DNA of 64,000 nt. It comes from Asterochloris sp. CNOR1 (lineage: Eukaryota > Chlorophyta > Trebouxiophyceae > Trebouxiales > Trebouxiaceae). Below, piece after piece: positions 1-11,061 of the stretch. A model generated the notes under the pieces. It was not told the DNA's origin, did not search any database, and was given only the letters and a program-made list of their open reading frames with translations. The first letter of the stretch is position 1. Each line of letters starts with the position of its first letter. The stretch spans positions 2,480,001 through 2,544,000 of the forward strand of contig OZ017756.1 of NCBI GenBank assembly GCA_963969365.1. Direction: 5' to 3'. Both the position numbers and the translations under genes were made by a program.

Positions 1-58
1 CCAACACAGCCAGCAGCCCACTGATGTTAGCGCCGACCCTACCCGTTGTGGCCTGCAG

Positions 59-3000
59 ACGTCCCTCTCCCAGTTCAATCAGCTGTACGAGCTGGCCATT
101 GAGCGCAGCGAGAAGGCTGCGCTGCCCAGCAAGCGCATCAGCAACATCATAGAATACATGACCTACGAGATCTACCTCTACATCCAGCGAGGCCTGTTTG
201 AGCGGCACAAGATCATCTTTGCCCTCATGCTTGCCAATAAGGTGCGTAGGTTAGATTATTGTGCAGGCAGGTTGCACCCTGCTGCTGTCAGGCAGCATCA
301 AGGCAGCAGGTGCTTCTGGCTTAGTCATCATGAAAGTGCTGCAATGAAAGCTTTCTTAAGCATTCGGCTAGACCCCTTTGCAGTACAAGGCTGAGCACTT
401 GTGGCATAAGTTAGGACCGAGTCTCTTTCCTGCAGGTGCTCTTGTCTGCTGGAAAGGTGAAGTCCGAGGACATCGACATTTTTCTGAAGGGTGCTGGAGC
501 TTTGGACATCAACAGTGTCCGGAAGAAGCCCAAGGTCAGCAAAGCACTCGGGAGAACCTTGTCTTGGCGTGGCCTCAGCTTCAGAGTATCAACAGTGTGC
601 TGCTATCATCATGCAACATTCAGACCAACCTTCCCTACCAATGAGCAATGCAGCGGCCAATGCTTTTGAACAAGCCTGCATGCCCTGAACTTAGTCCTTG
701 CTCATGATGCAGGAGTGGCTGCCTGACCCAGTCTGGCTAAACATTGTCGCCCTGTCCGGCATGGAGGCCCTGAGAGACATTGCTGACAGTGTGTTCCGCA
801 ATGACGGGCTGTGGCGGCAGTGGTATGACGCTGAGGCACCTGAGACCGCCCATGTGCCGGACTATGAGGAGCGCTTGACGAAGTTTGAGCGTATGTGTGT
901 AGTCAAGGTGGGTTCAGGTGCCATACAGCTGTGGCTGGGCATGCAGAGATGCTGATTGGGTCATTCTGATCAGAGCCCAGCAGCCACTGTATCAGCTCAG
1001 ACTGCAGCATCTCTGCGCTGAGCTGAGTGCAGATGGGCTTTGGTGACACTGGCTGTGCCCGAGATGTGATCAGGAGCATTTGCTCTCTGAGGCACCGTTG
1101 CGCACGCCTGCAGGCTTTCAGGGAGGACAGGACCCTCATTGCAGCGGCAGACTACATTGCCGAAGCACTGGGTCAGCGCTTTGTGGAGTCTGTGCCCCTC
1201 AACATGGAGCGTGCCTGGGCTGAGAGTCACCGCAAGTGCCCTCTCATCTGTCTGCTGTCACCTGGAGCAGATCCCACAAAGCTCATTGAGGTGGGCCTGC
1301 CAGTTGCGGCATCATTGTGCATGTCATCAGGATGAGTGGGGTTGCCTTCCTGCACTCCTGCAGCATCTCTTTACATAGTATGACTCAGGACTGTGCTTTC
1401 TTGTCTGGCTCTAGTGAGACTCACCATGCGCACTTCTGGGCTGCAGCAATCTTGTAACTGCCCCTGCAGGACTTGGCAAAGAAGAAGAAGATCAAGACGC
1501 TAGGAGTCAGCATGGGTCAGGGCCAGGAGATCATTGCCCGAAAGTACATGGCGACTGCCACTGTAGAGGGGCAGTGGGTTCTGCTCCAGAACACCCACCT
1601 GGGTTTGAGCTACCTCACAGAGGTGTGCATGTCTGACAGCTGTCTGCCATCCTGTGCATCTGCCAGCACAAGGATGCAAGCAGGGCAGTTAAACTAACTT
1701 GCACGAGGATTGCATGTCAGCAATGCTATCCCTGATCAAAGCAGCTACCCACACAGCAGCAAGCAAGCATGCAGCCAGGCAAGGGTTCACGGTGGCACGC
1801 CCACCTAGTGGGAGTGCAGGAGGGGCACATCAAATTGAGTCGCTGATTCAAACCACTGCTGCAGGTGGAGCAGTACCTGGTAAAGGCTGAGGAGGTGCAT
1901 GAGGACTTCCGCCTCTGGATCACAGCCGAGCCCCACCCCAGCTTCCCCATTGGGCTGCTCCAGATGGGCATCAAGATCACCAATGAGGCGCCTGTGGGCA
2001 TGAAGGCTGGCCTGCGGGCATCATACCAGTGGGTGACGCAGGTGAGAGTCCACAGTTGGCTCTTTTCTGCTTGCCTGCCCCTGACAGCATGCCTCAGCTT
2101 GCTGCACCCTGTTCCTGGCAAATCAAGGTGTGTTCTTTGGACGCCACATGGATCTGCTTACAGCAGGCGATGCAGCGGTGTGCTGCTGCACTTCCGGCTG
2201 CTGGTGCTCAGCACCATGAGGTGCACAGTAATGACTTGTTCTCCCGTGCCACTGCAGGACATGCTGGATGCAGTCAACAGGCCTGACTGGCGCCAGCTGC
2301 TGTTCATCATGTGCTTCCTGCACAGCACAGTCCAGGAACGTCGCAAGTTTGGGCCCATCGGCTGGAATGTGCCCTACGAGTTCAACCAGTCTGACCTGTC
2401 AGCCTGCGTCCAGTTCCTCCAGGCAAGCATACTGTCTTCAATAGGAATCTGGGCATGTCTGGCTAGCAGCATGCAGTCACGGCTGCCAATTGCTTGCTTG
2501 TGCCCCAGCCACTCCCGGATGTGCAGCTGTGCCCATGGCAGCTCAGAGCGCTGTCACTTACATTTTGCTCGCTGCCAGCACCCCTACATTTGCTCACTGC
2601 CAGCACCTCACCCCTGTGCTCGCCCTCTGCAGAACCACCTTCTGGAGGTGGATGCCAAGAAAGCTGCAGGTCCCACCTGGGAGACTGTGCGGTACATGGT
2701 GGCAGAGATCCAGTATGGCGGCCGCATCACAGACGACTTCGACCAATTGCTTTTCATCACCTATGCAGGCGAGTTGAGTCTGCCCTGCCTTCTGCAACCG
2801 CACAGGGTGCAGACACGCTCCATCTCTAGCTGCCTAGCTCAAGGCTGCTGGTGCCTCGTCAGCATCTTGGCCTGGATTGGTCACAAGCGTTGTGCATGAC
2901 CTCAGTCCTGTATGCTGCAGAGAAGTACTTCCACCCTGCTGTGACCACCCCTCACTATGAGCTCTATAAAGATGCCACCGGCTTCAGCTATCAGGTGCCA

Positions 3001-5285
3001 GAGGGCACAGAAATTGATCTCTTCCGAAAGGTCAGGATGGCAGCTTGTCTGCTTTAAGCAGCTACCTGCCCCTCCTCATGCAGCGTCTGCAGCTCTGTCA
3101 ATGGTCAGCTTATGCCCTGGCGCCCAATGCAGCCATTACGCATCATCCAGCTTGACCTTGAGCGGACTGACTTTCCTCAAACATTGGCGCGCTTCAGCCT
3201 GCACCATCTGCAGCATGCAGGCAGCCAGCAGCAGTCTCTGCACCCAGCAGGTTCAACAGCAGCAGCAGCAGCCTGCCATTCTCTTGCCCCCCACACATGC
3301 GTATTCTCCTCACCCTTCTGCCTCTCTTGTGCTGCAGGCCATTGAGGAGCTCCCTGGCCAGGAGAGCCCAGAGATCTTTGGGCTGCACCCTAACGCAGAC
3401 CTGACATTCCGCACCCTGCAAGTCCAGGCTGCAGTTCAGATCATCATGGACACGCGGCCGAAGGGCGGCGGCAGCGGTGGCGGCCTGTCTCGGGAGGAGG
3501 TGGTGGACAGGATCTGCGAGGACCTCCTGTCCAAGGTGGGTCCTGCAGTGTGTGGCAAACCATCATATCCAGTGTGTGGGGACCATGTGGCCATAGTGGC
3601 CTTTGGGGATCTGCAAATGATCACGGCAGAAACCCTGAAGCAGCCTCCGCTGGCTTGTCACTGAGACGCCACACATGCACTCAGGGCAGGAATCTGCTGC
3701 ATGAAGCAGCTGTTTTAGGTGGGTGCAACACGCAGTCGTGGTGCGGGCTGTGCTGTCAATGCTGGCAGGCCGTGCATCAAGTTGATGTGCAGGGCTCCCT
3801 GGTCTCTGTGCTGAGGGAGCAAAGCTGGCATCTGTTGTGAGGTCCTGCCAGCTGTACATGCAGGCTTCTGTTGCAGGCTAAGACAGAGTCTCACCATGCG
3901 CATGCCCTGCCTGCCCAGCCAGCAGCAGGCATGCTGCTTGTAGTGCAGGTGCAAGCTAGCACAGCCAAAGGGAGATGGGAGAAAGACCTGCCCCAGCATC
4001 TTCTCAGGGCTGCTGCACTGCTGCTGCAGGTGCCAGCCATGTTTGACAAAGAGGACACCAAGGACAAGCTGAAGAAGCTGCCTGGTGGACCCACCCAGCC
4101 GCTCACAGTGCACCTGCGCCAGGAGCTCGACCGCCTCAACATTGTGCTGCGCCTGACCTCAACCACCCTGAAGAATCTGCGCCTGGCCATCGCCGGCACC
4201 ATCGCCCTCAGCGGCAACCTCATAGACAGCCTGGACGCTCTGTACAACGCGCGCATTCCACGGGAGTGGCTCAAAAAGAGCTGGGAGGCCAGCACGCTGG
4301 GCAACTGGTTCCTGGGCTTGCTGCAGCGCTTTGACCAGCTGAACAAGTGGCTCACTGGCGGGCGTCCCAAGGCCTACTGGCTCACCGGCTTCTTCAACCC
4401 TCAGGTGAGTTGCTGATCGCCTCAGCTGGCCCTTTTGGCCTGCACTGAGATTGTGTCACATCAAAGTGTCGCGGCAGGCTCTATGCTGGGGCTGCCAGCG
4501 TTCGCGCCCATGCCGTGCCTATGCTGGCAATCATTGCCTGGATTGCTGCGCACTGCGGCCATGCTGAGGCTGGCACCTGACTGTCAGCGAAACAGCACTG
4601 ACCTTGTGCTTCTTCGGTGTAATGCCATGGCTGCTCTCGCACGTGCTCGGGCCGACTGCCCAGTGGACCGCTGCTGGGGCTGGCGCCGCCTTCCAGCTTC
4701 CATTTGCTGTGCCACTACTGCTTGACACCTGCAATTGCTGCGTGATGCTCACCCCAGGGAAGCCTGGCCTGGCTGTACGCTCTCAAGATGGTGGTCACAG
4801 CAGCCTACAGCAGGCCCCAGGCCACAGTTCACCCGAGACCTGCCTCCAACCTGACCCTGCAGGGCTTCTTGACGGCCATGAAGCAGGAGGTCAACCGAAA
4901 GCACTCCGCTGACAAGTGGGCACTGGACGATGTGGTGATGACCTCGGATGTGACCCACCCGCCCAAGGAATTTGAAACCCTCAAGGAGGCGCCCGCAGAG
5001 GGCGTGTACATCTATGGCCTGTACCTTGATGGCTGTGCCTGGTCTGGCAAGGAGAACAAGTTGGTGGACAGCGAGCCCAAGAAGCTGTTCCACCCGCTGC
5101 CTGTGCTGTATGTGACCGGCGTGCTGGCCAAGGACAAAAAGAAGACAGGCATCTATGAGGCACCCACATACAGGGTGAAGACACGGACAGGCTTGAACTT
5201 CATCACCACCTTTCCCCTCAGAACTGAAGACCCTCCCTCCAAATGGATCTTGCGCGGCACCAGCCTCCTCTGCTCTGTTGACTGA
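59..5285 (+). CDS. Outer-arm dynein heavy chain, gamma type (C-terminal part)
   Basis: ATP-driven motor of the axonemal outer dynein arm; this is the last ~796 residues, with the start beyond the left edge. Twelve exons join with consistent phase: 59-241, 436-534, 713-907, 1114-1290, 1470-1622, 1865-2041, 2258-2422, 2633-2768, 2921-3030, 3338-3535, 4030-4404, 4863-5285. Family landmarks in order: [103 protein letters not shown] and a terminal LRGTSLLC. The GWN(V/I)PYEFNQ and FGLHPNAD blocks and the LRGxxLLC end fit the DNAH5/DNAH8 (Chlamydomonas gamma, ODA2) class better than beta or inner-arm chains; this is from memory of the families. Two introns, after 2422 and 2768, use GC donors. Stop TGA at 5283-5285; a TGTAA motif follows at 5347. 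Confidence 0.93.
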
Positions 5286-5650
5286 TAAATTTGTGAAAGC
5301 CAAACTAATCTCCTCCTCATTCGAAATCCTGGTGTGCAGAGGCTCTTGTAATCTGTGGACCCAGAATTCTGTTCTTCTTGCATTTTTGAGTACTGCTACT
5401 TTCTGACAGAGCTGAGCTGGCCTGCAAAAGATTTCCAAAAGTCGGCCACTTCCTTCAGGCCACGGAAAAATCGGTTGTATCTTGCCACAGCATCAGGCTG
5501 CAGGTTACCAGAGCAATCCGGGCCCAGATTGTGTCTCGTTCACAGGTGCGTTGGTTTTCGCAAGTTCTGTCTGTCCACACGAAGCTGAGTGCAGTGGACG
5601 TCCATCAGCCGCATCAGTTCTGCAATACCCTCACTCCTGGCTGCAGTGCC
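5286..5650. other. Dynein 3' UTR and intergenic spacer
   Basis: No convincing coding sequence. A TGTAA poly(A) motif at 5347-5351 lies 62 bases after the dynein stop. The remainder up to the GUCD1-like ATG at 5651 would hold that gene's promoter and 5' UTR; an open frame from 5482 runs into the next gene in another frame and shows no family similarity. Confidence 0.5.
5347..5351 (+). terminator. TGTAA poly(A) signal of the dynein gene
   Basis: TGTAA is the usual chlorophyte polyadenylation motif; it lies 62 bases downstream of the dynein stop codon. Confidence 0.5.
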
Positions 5651-7683
5651 ATGGTCACAGTTCACGCTGCTCAGGCAGAGTGCCTGACCCAGCTAGCAGA
5701 CAGGAGGTGAGCCTTGAAAGCAGCGCATGCACAGGAGCAAGCACTGAGGATCCTGCTGGCCAAGACTGAACCCCAACTCCCTGCATTGCAGTTTGGCCAC
5801 TGCGTCCGGCACTTCCCCAGAGGCCTTTGTACACAACCAGCTGCAGCACAGGTTTGCACAGGTGCAGCAGCAGCAGTTGCGCAGGCCCCTGCGCAAGGGC
5901 CACTGCCGCTGCATGGCTGTGCCCCACATACACCAAGCCTTCAACTGGGACTGCGGACTGGCCTGCGCGCTCATGGCGCTCCAAAGTCTAGGGGCCACTC
6001 AGAAGGACCTCACGACACTGCGGAGTCTTTGTTGTACCACGAGGTGCGCCACACAGCCTTGCTGACTCAGCCTTGCATGCCGATGGATGTTTGAGGGCTG
6101 AGGGTGTCCAGATGCACCTGTGCCGCTGAGTATGGACCGCGGGGGGGGCAATTTTGTCAAAGGCTGACGTCGTCCAAGATGTGGCCTTTCCATGGGTGCA
6201 TATATCTGTGTAGTGTCTCAGCCCAGCGTTGTGCAGGGTACGGCCTGCTGTTGCCGGGGACCTGCTTGCACGTGGACACGCAACCCTGCATACATACTCT
6301 ACACACTGTGCAGCATCGCTGGCTTGCATACTGCCTGGGGAACCCCCCCCTGCTGTTGTGCAGTGTCTGGACTGTGGATCTCGCGCACCTGCTGTGTCTG
6401 TGCGGCCTCAAGGTCACCCTCACAACCACAGTCCTGGGTCCCAATCCAGCCTATGCCAGCGACGCCTTCTACATGGAGAATCTGGCTGAAGATGCTGGGC
6501 GTGTGAAGCACCTCTTCGAGGTGAACGACGTTTCGCCCCCAGCAGAAACGGGCAGCAAGAGATCATGGTTTCGTTGGGGTGGCGCCCTAACGGTCCCTAG
6601 CAGATGCTTCACCACTGCAGGGCAGAGCTGGGCTGGCCAACCTGCTGCTGGGCCTGGCTGCTTTAGGATGATGGTCGCGGGGTGGCAAGCATCCCTGTGC
6701 TCTGAGCAGGGCGGCAGCTGGTGGGGCCTGTCGAGGCCCTTACCCATCCTGACAGACCCACAGAAGCCTGGTCTGGCACAATGCCACATGGCTGGGGCTG
6801 ACCTCTGCAGTCCCCAGGGCGGTGCATACTGTGTGGCAGTCCAGGCCCTGCTCTTCACATGACTGTGGTTGTTCCTGCTATGACACACCGCACACTCCTG
6901 CTGCCTGCAGGCAGCTGAGGTGGCAGGCATCAGCATCCAGAAGCGCAGTGTGGGCATGCAGCAGATTGTGGACTGCGTTAGCAGCGGGTCCCACCTGGTC
7001 ATCGCGCTGTGCGACAAGCGCTGGCTCTGTAGCAACATGGCCTACCTCATGGCCTCAGATCCTGAGGCTGTCTCACCCTGTCTCCCCCCTGTCTGTGGCT
7101 TCAGCTCTGGGTTCGTGGGTGAGCACACAAGCCGCGGGGACTGCCCTGGCATCAGACTGCATCCAGCTGCCTGTGAGCCTGGCTGCTCTCCACCTGGCTG
7201 CTGCTTTTGTCCTGATAGAGGCGTGGGTGAGCCACTTGCCAGCAAAACACACTGTCGTCGCGTCTCAATTGCCCTTGCATCAGACTGCATTCAGCTTCCA
7301 ATGTGCCCTGGCTGCATCCCACCTGTGTGCTGTGTCAGTCCTGAGTGTCTGAGCTCCAGTTGATCGAGGGAGCGGTGTTTATTGTGGCTGAGCTGCACAT
7401 GCCTGTCCACACCAGAAGTTTGCCCCTGGCTTGGCAAACAGCACTTCCAGCCCTTGCTGTGTGGCTTGCAGGTCACTATGTGGTGCTGTGTGGGCACGAC
7501 GCCGCCACAGACTGCTTCATGGTGCAAGATCCAGCTTCCTGCCGCCCTTACCTGCGGCTGCCTGCCACTACCTTTGACAGTGCACGCCGTGCCTTCGGGA
7601 CAGATGAGGACCTGCTCTTCATCTCAGCTGAGGGGCGGCCCCTCAAATGGCTTATGACCCCTGACTGCAATCCTGGTGTCTAG
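5651..7683 (+). CDS. GUCD1-like protein (guanylylate cyclase domain family)
   Basis: Five exons, 5651-5706, 5792-6043, 6364-6520, 6911-7118 and 7472-7683, join in phase into 294 residues starting MVTVHAAQ. The protein carries the hallmarks of the GUCD1/plant GC1 family (Pfam Guanylate_cyc_2): VPHIHQAFNWDCGLACALM, then SVWTVDLAHLLC, NPAYASDAFY, and GHYVVLCGHD with FMVQDPASC near the end. The invariant Cys in WDCGLAC and the His in GHYVVLCG recall a C39-like papain fold, so a peptidase- or amidase-like role is as plausible as the reported plant guanylyl cyclase activity (inference). The start rests on phase agreement of the first exon and a short Gln-rich stretch after it; an upstream start cannot be excluded. 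It converges tail to tail with BRX1. Confidence 0.85.
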
Positions 7684-7860
7684 CTTGCTGTTCCTTTCAG
7701 GAGCAGTCTCAAGTCCACTAACACATGAAGCGCCCCCTTTTGCAGCAGCTGCGCCCAGTGCGAATTTTGACCTGGTCTTCACTGGCATGCTTTCAGTTCA
7801 TGAACGGTTGCATACATTCCACCAATTTGGCATTGAGCGTGAGAGACTTCTATCACTATA

Positions 7861-9472
7861 TCATTTGAAAATCTCATTGATAGGATCTGGTGTAATCTGA
7901 TTAGCCTCAGAGTGCTGTCTGCGCTGACCCTTCCTGGCCACCTTTTTGCCATACTTGCCAGCCTTCTGGGCTTTCACCATGGCTCGGACCTGCATCAACA
8001 TGGAGGTTCTTACTTCGTCTTGGGCAGCCATGCCAACGAGCTCAGTCATCAAATTCTGCAGGAGAGCACTGCCACTCGAGGATTGTTCCTGCCCAAATCA
8101 TGCTTACCTTGTTTGGGGACACATAAGCTGGATTATCGTACAGCACTGGCCCTCCAAAGCTGCCACTAAACACCTTGATGGGGTTCATGCAGCAGCGTGG
8201 CCCAACCTCCACGAGCGACACATTCTCGGCAGACGTCTTCTTCTTGTCAACGCCAGGCACAATCTGCAGGCAGATGGCAGATTGCCATGCATGGCACAGA
8301 CTGCCTGTGCCAATGGGGCTGGCATGCTGGATGGGCTGTCCAGTCTGCTCAAAGGAGTGAATGCAAGCCACTCAGACACTCAAGATTAAGGCCTCAAGAT
8401 GAAGGAAGGGGCGCGCCAGGCCAGTATACAGCAGAGTGAAGCATGGTGCCCACTGGCAACACCGGCACATCTGCTCTGTCTGTTCCTGTGCAGCGCCATG
8501 CAGCCAGGCTTCATGAGGCACACCATCTCACCTGGTAGTTGCGCAGCCACACCCTGTTGTCAGCCCAGTGGAAGCTGACGACATGGTCGAAGAAGGGCTT
8601 CACTCGCTGGTGCTGCCGGGGGGTGGCAAACACTTGCGTCAGCATCTCCTTCAGCAGCTGCAGGTGGGGCTGGGCCTCAAAGCCGGCGTCGAAGCTGACG
8701 ACAGCTCGCGACCCCTTCAGGTGGTTCCCGCTGAGCTTGAGCTCTGCCATGGTGTGCACTGCAGGCAGCTTCTGGCGGTCATGTCCCTGGGCAGGTAGAG
8801 CAGGGAAATGCAGGTTGCAGGTGCCGAGTTCGCAGCATGCACATGATGGGGGTCTTCTGCTGCTGTCACTGCATCAATGACAGGCCTGCCCTCACCGTTC
8901 TCAATGTGGAACTTGACGGACGGGCCCTCGGGTGCTTTGGCAACCCAGAGATACAAGTCTTTCAGCTTGCGTGCCTCAAAGAACACCACGCTTGAACATC
9001 CCTACAGCGCAGATGGGGTAGCTTGGTGCAGCGCAGGTGTGGGCTTGCTGGCACAATTGCCGGTAGCTAGTACAGAGGACAAGCCAGCATGCTGGCAGCA
9101 CATCAAAGCAGACGAGGGGCCCCACCTTCATGTCCGCCACTTCATTGATCACCATCCTGTCGGTCTTTGTGTCCAGCTTGGCATCCTTTTTGCAGTGCGG
9201 GAGTAGCTGGCCAAAGTCCAGCATCAGGTGGCGATACCTGCGATCAGGCAGGCAACCACATCAGCTCTGTTGAACACCAGGCTGCAGCACAAGCAGACCC
9301 TGACAGGGACTGCTCCTCACCTGTGTGTGATGCCCCTGGAGCTCAGCAAAAGTACTCTCTCCTTGTTTCTGAAGACTGGTACACCATCTGCACCCTTCTG
9401 GAGCTTGGAAGGAACCTGCAGATCAACATCCTTTCCCTCGGGCTCTGCCGCCGGAGCCTTGCGCTTTCTCAT
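7861..9472 (-). CDS. BRX1: Ribosome biogenesis protein BRX1 (Brix domain)
   Basis: Nucleolar factor for assembly of the large (60S) ribosomal subunit. Six exons on the minus strand, 9472-9321, 9237-9126, 9001-8896, 8758-8532, 8263-8108 and 8055-7861, join in phase to 315 residues, the usual BRX1 length. Landmarks: LLLSSRGITHRYRHLMLDF, KLDTKTDRMVINEVADMK, VFFEARKLKDLYLWVAKAP, GPSVKFHIENVHTMAELKL, GNHLKGSRAVVSFD, LTQVFATP, VSLVEVGPR and FSGSFGGPVLY, all core Brix-domain blocks. The N terminus (MRKRKAP) and C terminus (KYGKKVARKGQRR) are basic, as expected for a nucleolar rRNA-binding protein. The TGA at 7863-7861 is 178 bp from the GUCD1 stop on the other strand. Its start is 151 bp from the eS28 start, head to head. 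Confidence 0.95.
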
Positions 9473-9623
9473 GATGAACAGACTGCAGGAGCAGGTCTTA
9501 ACCTATCTGACATCACTCTGACCTCAACTTCACTCGGCGGCCCTTTTCTGCCACAGCTGTTTGCCAGCCGAGAAGGCCTGCTTGAGCAGCAGCACTGCTG
9601 TCGGCGGCTGCAGATCGTCCACC
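9473..9623. promoter_or_regulatory. Shared bidirectional promoter of BRX1 and eS28
   Basis: Only 151 bp separate the two divergent start codons, so both transcripts must start within this space or inside the neighbouring 5' UTR. No obvious TATA box is seen. The paired genes both serve ribosome production, which makes co-regulation plausible; no known motif was assigned. Confidence 0.6.
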
Positions 9624-10437
9624 ATGGTGAGCAGACTGCTCCCTGCATGAGCCTGCGCCTGTCTGTTGCTGTGCCTGGCGCAGCTGATGCAGGCACTGAC
9701 CTCACTTTGCTTCCTGTTGGAGGACCAACCAGCAAAGCTCGCAATTGTGATGAAGGTCGTTGGCAGGACTGGCTCTCGCGGCCAGGTGAGAAGCCAGCTC
9801 TAGGGCCAGCACTGGGCCATCCGGGCAGGAGAGCATGGGCTTAAGAGCTGCAGCAGCAGCTCCAGGAGTCTTACTGCAGCACCTGCACTGGCTCTGCATG
9901 CTGTGTCATCAGGTTTCCGTCCCGCGTCCTGCAGGTAACCCAGGTGCGCGTGAAATTCCTGGACACAGACCGCTTCATCATGCGGAATGTGAAGGGCCCC
10001 GTCCGTGAGGGTGAGTGCCGGGCTCCATCACTTGGCATGGTGCGGCATATGAGGGCTTGGGCGCAGAGGGCTGTGCCGCAATGCATGAACCCCCCTGCTC
10101 TGCCCCCAGGCGAAGGAAGGGGCTTTGCTCAGATTGCCACCTCTGCTGAAAGTGCTGTGCTCTGCGTAGCATGGCATGACTGTCGCCTTTGCGCAGCATG
10201 TCAGCAGGGCCTTTGTTCATTGGGCAGCAGCTGTGATGTGAGAGGGGCAGTGGCGGGCGTCTTGCAGAATGGCAGCATGGGTCTTGTGTTCGATGCACCC
10301 GTGCTGGCTGTCTGCTCCAATGGATCTGCACCATACTTTGGGCCAAAGCCTGCAGCTTGTCTCAAAGCGAACTTCGTGCTGCAGGTGACATCCTGACCCT
10401 CTTGGAGTCTGAGCGCGAGGCCCGGAGGCTCAGATGA
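9624..10437 (+). CDS. RPS28: 40S ribosomal protein eS28
   Basis: Small-subunit ribosomal protein of the 40S head. Exons 9624-9626, 9723-9785, 9935-10010 and 10385-10437 give 64 residues, the normal size. The conserved core [41 protein letters not shown] and the end [14 protein letters not shown] is almost identical to plant and animal eS28. The start is inferred: CCACC ATG at 9624 is followed at once by a GT donor, and acceptor ...ttggag at 9722 yields [10 protein letters not shown], matching the plant MD... start. A first exon consisting only of ATG is known in ribosomal protein genes. The acceptor gag is weaker than the gcag used elsewhere; using gcag at 9692 would give a longer, less family-like N terminus. 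Confidence 0.93.
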
Positions 10438-11061
10438 GCCATCGGCATGGCACTTGCCGCCGTTCAGAGGAGATCTCAGGCGTAGCCTGAGATCATATCA
10501 AGAGCATGTCGACCAAACACGCATTGCCTTCAAAGAGCAAACCCACGCTCTCACATCTATGGAAGGACTGTCAACATCTCCTGTGAAAAAATTCATGGCA
10601 GCAGTCTAAGGGAAGTGGGGTTTTAGGAGGGGAAAGTCAAGCTAGCTTGTTCTGCCCAGTTGCTACACCATTTGTGTTCCCGTTTAGAGGCTGCAGATTC
10701 AGTCGTGCAGGCAGCTGGGACTCCTTGAGAGACCAGGTCCACAGTTCTCTTGCTTGCTTTGGATCCAGGGCCTGTTGGCACGGCTGCTCTGGGCGGCAAT
10801 TGCTGCCATAGTAGCACTTTGCAAGGTCATGTTGGTGCTGCAATATATCTGGGCTGGTGGCTGCATAAACAGATGTTCTGGCGCCTGCATGCGACAGCGA
10901 GCCTCCCTTAGAAATGCGCCCAGAATCAGGCAGGTGCTGCCGTCGTCAGGCAGATGCATGACTTGAGGCTTGCGAAAGCCCACCTTGGTGAAGAGGGTCA
11001 GGCAGAAGCAAGGCAGAGGCTTCTGCCATCAACACTGGCTGCAGCTGTCCATGAACCTCAC
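10438..11061. other. Spacer holding eS28 3' UTR and the unresolved SDR 3' end
   Basis: Contains the 3' UTR of eS28 on the plus strand and, on the minus strand, the expected last exon(s) of the short-chain dehydrogenase. Minus-strand frames between about 10983 and 10700 stay open (for example around GSTCLILGAFLREARC), but none joins the last firm SDR exon in phase with recognisable family residues, so no exon is called. Confidence 0.5.
10472..10494 (+). other. Perfect 10-bp stem-loop after eS28 stop
   Basis: GATCTCAGGC (10472-10481), loop GTA, then GCCTGAGATC (10485-10494), a perfect inverted repeat beginning 35 bases after the eS28 stop. It would form a hairpin in the 3' UTR or a cruciform in DNA. 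No function is known to me. Confidence 0.6.

Noticed and set aside
1865-2899. 344-residue plus-strand open frame as a single gene
   Set aside because: It is three dynein exons read through their introns; similarity to dynein stops and restarts at GT/GC-AG borders.
3255-3275. CAG microsatellite as a coding poly-Gln tract
   Set aside because: It lies in a dynein intron; neighbouring exons join in phase without it.
10699-10983. 94-residue minus-strand frame as the last SDR exon
   Set aside because: Family-like residues are weak and the phase does not match the preceding exon; noted only as unresolved 3' sequence.
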